Source: an uncultured Chloroflexota bacterium (GTDB lineage: Bacteria; Chloroflexota; Dehalococcoidia; Lucifugimonadales; GCA-002694895). Taken from it: 47,060 nt of DNA. Positions 42,715 through 47,060 of this stretch are shown in pieces (position 1 is the first letter of the stretch; every line of letters starts with the position of its first letter). Under the pieces are notes generated by a model. The model searched no databases. It was not told the origin of the DNA and was given only the letters and a program-made list of their open reading frames with translations. Location: the NCBI GenBank assembly GCA_913045935.1, contig CAJWSY010000007.1, forward strand, positions 1 to 47,060, given 5' to 3'. The translations under genes were made by a program, and so were the position numbers.

Positions 42715-43125
42715 TTATTCCTTAACTACTTTTATTTGAGCATTATGAGGGTGCCTGTTGCCTTCATATAGTTTTAATCTATTCATCAATTTATCTGATA
42801 ATTTATTTTTAGGTAGCATTCCTTTTATAGAATTTCTTAGTACTTTTTTAGGATTAGATTCAAGCAAGTCACCCAAAAGTTCTTTTTTCAAACCACCCAT
42901 GTATCCACTGTGTGAAAAAATTTCTTTATTTTTCGATTTGTTACCAGTGACTTTGATTTTATTTACATTAGTTATAATCACAAAATTAGAGCTAAGTTGA
43001 TGTGGAACATAATCAGGACTATCTTTACCCTGTAAATATTTAGCTACATTTGAACTTACTCTTCCTAATGTAAGGCCCTCTGCATCAATATGTATCCAAT
43101 TTTCAGTTTTAGTTTTATTATTCAT
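42715..43125 (-). CDS. rplM: Ribosomal protein L13 (uL13)
   Basis: A 136-residue L13 with WIHIDAEGLTLGRVSSNVAKYLQGK at the start (residues 11 on), the KIKVTGNK turn, HSGYMGGLK and the GMLPKNKL and HPHNAQ motifs. It overlaps the truA end by eight bases and precedes rpsI. An early assembly protein of the large subunit. Confidence 0.97.
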   Translation of the reverse strand: MNNKTKTENWIHIDAEGLTLGRVSSNVAKYLQGKDSPDYVPHQLSSNFVIITNVNKIKVTGNKSKNKEIFSHSGYMGGLKKELLGDLLESNPKKVLRNSIKGMLPKNKLSDKLMNRLKLYEGNRHPHNAQIKVVKE

Positions 43126-43903
43126 TTGTCATATTTTTTTTAAAAGAAAAACCATCATATTCTACTAAAGTTAAGCACAAACCTCTAGGAGACACGTTAT
43201 GTTTTATTACTGTTTTTGCTCTATTTTCGCTCTTAAGTAACGATTTGAGCTCATTTAAACTATGTTTCCCTCTTCCAATTGCAATAAGAAATCCAACCAT
43301 GAATCTAATTTGATGTCTTAAAAAACTTGAACCTTTAAATTTAAAAATCAATAATTTATCTGAAATCTCAATAGAATTATCATAAATATACCTGACAGAA
43401 TTTTCTGGGAGACTTTCTTTTTTGCAAAAATTAGAAAAATCATGTTTTCCTTTAATTAAATTTAATGCTTTTTGAATTTTAACTAAATCTAACTTTTTAG
43501 GATAATGATATGAGTAATTTCTCATAAATATATCCTTTTCAAATGAGGTTGAAATAGTATATTCATATGTTCGTGATATTGCAGATTTACGTGGATGAAA
43601 CGTATTAGCCACTTCGGTTATATTAGATACGGCTATATCGTCTGGTAAATTGGAATTTAATGCATTTTCTAGATCATTTATTTTATGGTTCCATTCTGTC
43701 GTGAATGAAATAACTTGATGAGTTGCATGCACACCTGAGTCAGTTCTCCCTGCATATTCAATGATTAAGCGTTTATTTGTTACCTTAAACAAAGAATATT
43801 CTAGCTTTTCTTGAATAGTTTTTTGATTTTTTTGAGATTGGAATCCTTGGTAAGAGGTTCCGTCGTATTGACATGTTAAAGCAAATTTTTTAATTACTGT
43901 CAC
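43118..43903 (-). CDS. truA: tRNA pseudouridine(38-40) synthase
   Basis: A 261-residue TruA. The catalytic aspartate is D55 in AGRTDSGVHA, FHPRKSAISRTYEY is a family motif and FLRHQIRFMVG is in the C-terminal half. It modifies positions 38-40 in the anticodon arm. The start is a GTG at 43903 that overlaps rplQ by 14 bases; no ATG is available before the conserved FALTCQYDG. Confidence 0.93.
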   Translation of the reverse strand: MTVIKKFALTCQYDGTSYQGFQSQKNQKTIQEKLEYSLFKVTNKRLIIEYAGRTDSGVHATHQVISFTTEWNHKINDLENALNSNLPDDIAVSNITEVANTFHPRKSAISRTYEYTISTSFEKDIFMRNYSYHYPKKLDLVKIQKALNLIKGKHDFSNFCKKESLPENSVRYIYDNSIEISDKLLIFKFKGSSFLRHQIRFMVGFLIAIGRGKHSLNELKSLLKSENRAKTVIKHNVSPRGLCLTLVEYDGFSFKKNMTNE

Positions 43904-44357
43904 TAGCTGTGGTTTTAGTTACCTCTTCATTAATTTGCTCCGTCTGATCAGAAGATTCAAGGTTAGAAGATTCTCTGATTAATTCTACTCTAGCTAATTC
44001 TGCACCATCACCTTTTCTATAAAATGACTTAAATTTAGATTGTGTATTTGAGCTTGGTATTCTAATTATCCTAGTATAACCACCAGGTCTGTCTTTATAT
44101 CGAGTACCTATATCTTCAAATAGTTTTTTATAAGCATCGGAAGAACCTAATTTGGAAATAACTAATCTTCTGTTGTGTACATTATCTACTTTTGCTTTTG
44201 TGATTATTTTTTCAGCGTATCTTTTTAGTTCTTTAGCTTTAGCTAATGTTGTTTCAACAGATTCGTACATAATCAAATCAGAGCTTAAATTCTGTAGCAA
44301 GCTAAGCCTATGACTAGTTTTTCTAGATAATCTGTTTCCTTTGTGTTTATGTCTCAT
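43890..44357 (-). CDS. rplQ: Ribosomal protein L17 (bL17)
   Basis: A 155-residue L17. MRHKHKGNRLSRKTSHRLSL is the family's N terminus, followed by ETTLAKAKELKRYAEKIITK and a GYTRIIRI segment. The C-terminal 25-30 residues form an acidic, threonine- and serine-rich extension beyond usual bacterial L17 length (about 115-130). It starts two bases after rpoA. Confidence 0.96.
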   Translation of the reverse strand: MRHKHKGNRLSRKTSHRLSLLQNLSSDLIMYESVETTLAKAKELKRYAEKIITKAKVDNVHNRRLVISKLGSSDAYKKLFEDIGTRYKDRPGGYTRIIRIPSSNTQSKFKSFYRKGDGAELARVELIRESSNLESSDQTEQINEEVTKTTASDSN

Positions 44358-44359
44358 TA

Positions 44360-45424
44360 TTACTCTTTATTTTCATCCTCATTAGGGTTTGTTTCATTTT
44401 CTTCTTCTAATTCTTCCCCTTCTTCGATTCCCCAAACAAATCCTTCTGGCAAGAATCCTAGAGAACCAAATTTATCGTTTAATTCATTAAATGATTTAAC
44501 ACCGAAATTTCTAATTTTTAGTAAATCAGCTCTTTTAGTTTCAATGATTTGACCTACCGTGTCTAAACTTGCACGTTTAAGACAGTTTAGGGTTCTTGAA
44601 GAGAGATCCAGTTGTTCAATAGTTGTATTGTACTGTTCTGGTGTTAATTGTCTCCAAATTTCGGATTCATTATCTTTGTCATCATCATTTTCTTCTGTGG
44701 CTTTACTAATAATCATAAATTGGTTTAAAAGAACATTTGCAGATTCTTTTAAACAATCCAAGGCACTTTTAGTAGAATCTGTCCAAATTTCTATAATTAG
44801 TTTTTCGAGTTCTACTGAGTCTGTTTGAGTAACTTTTTCAACATTAAAGTTAACTTTTCTGATAGGACTAAATATTGCATCTACTGGTAATATTCCTATT
44901 GTAGTTTCTTTTTCTTCAATATTTTTTACTTTATAACCAACACCTCTTTCGATGTTGAATTCTACAGAAAGTTTTGATTTTTTTGTGTCTAGCGTAGCGA
45001 GATGTAATTGAGGATTTACTATTTCGAAATCGGAAGATGCCATAATATCAGATGCTGAAACTTTTCCTTCTCCATCAACTTCTAATCTTAATTTTCCGGA
45101 CCTTTCTGATTTTGATTTAATTCTTATTGATTTGAAATTTAACAGTAGTTCTTCAACACTTTCTTTCACATTCTCAATCGTTGAATATTCATGAAGAATC
45201 CCATCTATTTTAACCCAAGTAATAGCAGTACCAATTATAGAGCTATATAATACTCTTCTGAGTGAGTTACCTAAAGTTGTTCCCTGGCCTATTGGCAGAG
45301 GACCAAAAGTAAATTTTCCATAATCTTCATTTAATTCTTCTGTTGTAATTTTAGAGTTTATTTTTTCTAAAATAATATCTGATTCCGGCTCTAGTTCTGG
45401 AACTATAGAATAATCCATTACCAT
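44360..45424 (-). CDS. rpoA: RNA polymerase alpha subunit
   Basis: A 354-residue alpha subunit. The N-terminal assembly domain has GPLPIGQGTTLGNSLRRVL and continues to about 235. The C-terminal domain, with LDLSSRTLNCLKRA and IRNFGVKSFNELN, contacts UP elements and activators. About 20 residues of strongly acidic tail follow. The first ATG (45424) has AAGGAGAAAATT ahead of it; a second ATG lies two codons in. Normal position between rpsD and rplQ. Confidence 0.97.
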   Translation of the reverse strand: MVMDYSIVPELEPESDIILEKINSKITTEELNEDYGKFTFGPLPIGQGTTLGNSLRRVLYSSIIGTAITWVKIDGILHEYSTIENVKESVEELLLNFKSIRIKSKSERSGKLRLEVDGEGKVSASDIMASSDFEIVNPQLHLATLDTKKSKLSVEFNIERGVGYKVKNIEEKETTIGILPVDAIFSPIRKVNFNVEKVTQTDSVELEKLIIEIWTDSTKSALDCLKESANVLLNQFMIISKATEENDDDKDNESEIWRQLTPEQYNTTIEQLDLSSRTLNCLKRASLDTVGQIIETKRADLLKIRNFGVKSFNELNDKFGSLGFLPEGFVWGIEEGEELEEENETNPNEDENKE

Positions 45425-45454
45425 AATTTTCTCCTTTTGCTATTAATTTACTTA

Positions 45455-46078
45455 TTATCTTGAATAATATTCAATGATTTGCATTCTATCAATATTGGGG
45501 TCAAAGTCATCGGCATTAGGACTACCAATAGCTTCTCCCTCCAATTTCGAAGTATCTACTTTTAACCAATTAGGTATAATTGCATTCTTACCTGATTCTG
45601 ATTTAATTATATCTTGCAATTTAGATTTTTTAGATTTTTCTGTCCAAGATATTTTTTCTCCAATTTGTACCTGATAGGATGGAGAGCTTACTTTTTTACT
45701 GTCGACTTGTATGTGTCCATGATTTATAATTTGTCTAGCTTGTTGTCTTGTATCTGCGAATCCTAATCTGTAAACAACATTATCAAGTCTGTGTTCTAGT
45801 AAAGACATTAGATTGTCTCCTGTAATTCCAGGTTGTGAAATAGCTTGTTTAAAATAATTTCTAAATTGTTTTTCTACTAATCCATACATGAAACGTGCTT
45901 TTTGTTTTTCTTTTAACTGCATCCCGTATTCAGAAGGTCTTCTTCTTTGTGATAGAGGTGACTTATCTCCTGGAGGAGATTTTCGTCTTTCCCAAGCACA
46001 TTTGTTCGCAGGTTTGCCACATAAAACCATTCCATACTGTCTGCATTTTCTACATTTAGGTCCTGTATATCTAGACAT
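45455..46078 (-). CDS. rpsD: Ribosomal protein S4 (uS4), zinc-binding form
   Basis: A 207-residue S4 starting MSRYTGPKCRKCRQYG. Four cysteines at 9, 12, 20 and 27 give the zinc-binding (C+) variant. The S4 RNA-binding domain lies around 95-160 with RLDNVVYRLGFADTRQQARQII. I chose the ATG at 46078; a longer frame would run into rpsK. It has a repressor role in some bacteria, which is not testable here. Confidence 0.96.
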   Translation of the reverse strand: MSRYTGPKCRKCRQYGMVLCGKPANKCAWERRKSPPGDKSPLSQRRRPSEYGMQLKEKQKARFMYGLVEKQFRNYFKQAISQPGITGDNLMSLLEHRLDNVVYRLGFADTRQQARQIINHGHIQVDSKKVSSPSYQVQIGEKISWTEKSKKSKLQDIIKSESGKNAIIPNWLKVDTSKLEGEAIGSPNADDFDPNIDRMQIIEYYSR

Positions 46079-46080
46079 AT

Positions 46081-46467
46081 TTATACTCTCCTTCTTTTTG
46101 GAGGCCTGCATCCATTATGAGGAACAGGTGTCACATCCCTGATTGATTTAACTTTGATTCCAGAATTACTTATAGCTCTAATTGCCGAATCTCGTCCGGC
46201 ACCAGGCCCTTTTACAAAGATCTCAACTTCTTGTATACCAAAGTCATTAGCTTTTTGAGATAATTTTTGTGCAGCAAGCTGAGCTGCAAAAGCTGTTGAC
46301 TTTTTTGATCCCTTAAATTCTTCTGTTCCGCCACTATTCCAAGCTAAAACATTTCCTGATCTATCTGTTATGGTAACAACAGTATTATTGAAAGTACTTT
46401 GAACATATACTCTTCCATAAACTACATTCTGCCTTGCTTTTTTTCTTGTTCTTTTTCTAGTTGTCAT
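46081..46467 (-). CDS. rpsK: Ribosomal protein S11 (uS11)
   Basis: A 128-residue S11 with [20 protein letters not shown] near residue 21, [12 protein letters not shown] and the C-terminal [18 protein letters not shown]. It starts 23 bases after rpsM, and rpsD follows two bases after its stop. Small-subunit platform protein. Confidence 0.97.
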   Translation of the reverse strand: MTTRKRTRKKARQNVVYGRVYVQSTFNNTVVTITDRSGNVLAWNSGGTEEFKGSKKSTAFAAQLAAQKLSQKANDFGIQEVEIFVKGPGAGRDSAIRAISNSGIKVKSIRDVTPVPHNGCRPPKRRRV

Positions 46468-46490
46468 ATTTACCTTACTTTTAAATTAAA

Positions 46491-46907
46491 TTAAGTTTTT
46501 TGATTTACGTCTCTACCACGCTTCGCAACTGCTACTTTCTTGCCTCTTTTAGTTCTTGCATTTGTTTTAGTTCTTTGGCCATTCACTGGGAGGCTTTTTC
46601 TATGCCTTGTGCCTTTGTAGGACCCAATATCAATTAATCTACGAATATTTAAGTTTCTTTCAACTCTTAAATCACCTTCAACTGTTATTTTAATTGTTCT
46701 TGATCCTGATACTATTTCTCCAGTGTCGATGATACCTCTAATTTTGTCGAGATCGTTGTCGTTTAAATCTTTAACTTTTGGATTGTCTGTTATACCTGCT
46801 TGGTCAATGATCAATTGGGCAATCGTAGGCCCAATTCCTTGAATATATCTCAAAGATACATTTACTCTTTTGTTGTCGGGTATATTTACTCCTGATATTA
46901 ATGCCAT
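46491..46907 (-). CDS. rpsM: Ribosomal protein S13 (uS13)
   Basis: A 138-residue S13 with the N-terminal ISGVNIPDNKRVNVSLRYI, GIGPTIAQLI, the LRVERNLNIRRLIDIGSY helix and the C-terminal RGKKVAVAKRGRDVNQKT tail. It follows infA by eight bases. The small ribosomal protein gene rpmJ that often separates them is absent here. Confidence 0.97.
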   Translation of the reverse strand: MALISGVNIPDNKRVNVSLRYIQGIGPTIAQLIIDQAGITDNPKVKDLNDNDLDKIRGIIDTGEIVSGSRTIKITVEGDLRVERNLNIRRLIDIGSYKGTRHRKSLPVNGQRTKTNARTKRGKKVAVAKRGRDVNQKT

Positions 46908-46915
46908 AACAATCC

Positions 46916-47060
46916 TTATTTGAACCTGTATGTTACTCTTCCCCTTGTTAAATCGTAAGGGGATAATTCTACTAAAACTCTATCGCCGGGCAAGATTCTT
47001 ATATAGTTGACTCTTATTTTGCCAGATATATAAGCTAATACCTCATGGCCATTTGCCAAT
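46916..47060 (-). CDS. infA: Translation initiation factor IF-1, C-terminal part (partial)
   Basis: The last 48 codons of infA run from the window edge to a TAA at 46916-46918. Encoded segments include [25 protein letters not shown] and [15 protein letters not shown], all diagnostic of the S1-like fold of IF-1. The start lies outside the window. It is too short as a fragment to appear as a long reading frame. Confidence 0.95.
   Translation of the reverse strand, partial: LANGHEVLAYISGKIRVNYIRILPGDRVLVELSPYDLTRGRVTYRFK

Overview
This is an AT-rich bacterial chromosome segment. It starts inside a 16S rRNA gene on the minus strand and ends inside infA, the last gene of a minus-strand ribosomal-protein/RNA polymerase block. 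That block reads infA-rpsM-rpsK-rpsD-rpoA-rplQ-truA-rplM-rpsI in transcription order. This order and the rRNA sequence would fit Chloroflexota (perhaps a marine SAR202-like lineage), but I could not run a phylogeny and that placement is tentative. UGA is a normal stop for many genes here, yet selD carries an in-frame UGA at its active site, followed by a SECIS-like hairpin, so the organism should make selenoproteins.

Layout: 1-1083, 16S rRNA (partial) with a promoter and boxA upstream; 1275-4511, housekeeping genes (gamma carbonic anhydrase-like protein, argS, selenocysteine-type selD); 4643-39593, about 35 kb of surface-polysaccharide genes; 39708-41805, two peptide/nickel-type ABC ATPases; 41826-41901, tRNA-Ala(GGC); 41954-42301, a small VOC protein; 42311-47060, the ribosomal-protein block.

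The polysaccharide region falls into modules. (a) 4643-11086: a priming sugar-phosphate transferase, then a tightly overlapping set with a NeuB-type synthase, a KdsC-like phosphatase, an SDR, a CMP-sugar synthetase, a full-length transketolase and a second HAD phosphatase. This looks like a CMP-ulosonic-acid pathway without the usual UDP-sugar 2-epimerase. (b) 11083-14945: a glycosyltransferase, a split transketolase, a 58-residue protein and an SDR with an altered active site. (c) 15027-24549, all minus strand: Wzm/Wzt exporter, then HddC, GmhA, a very short two-subunit E1-type thiamine-diphosphate enzyme, a GDP-sugar 4,6-dehydratase, HddA, a Nudix hydrolase, and two reductase/epimerase-like proteins flanking an RmlC-like epimerase. 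This reads as a GDP-6-deoxy-heptose pathway with an unexplained carbon-carbon bond-forming step. (d) 24559-37474: a nucleotide-sugar dehydrogenase, a carbamoyltransferase/DUF5989/SxtJ cassette, two tandem SGNH-like proteins, a 3-dehydrogenase, an aminotransferase and an N-formyltransferase (probably a 3-formamido uronic acid), and membrane proteins. (e) 37479-39593: a UDP-glucuronate epimerase and a glycosyltransferase.

Taken together the region should make and export a complex glycan containing an ulosonic acid, a modified deoxyheptose and a formylated amino-uronic acid, with O-carbamoyl and possibly O-acyl decoration. The least explained part is the set of three different thiamine-diphosphate enzymes (8545-10437, 12203-13940, 19976-21147) embedded in sugar-nucleotide operons beside SDR proteins that lack the usual catalytic tyrosine.
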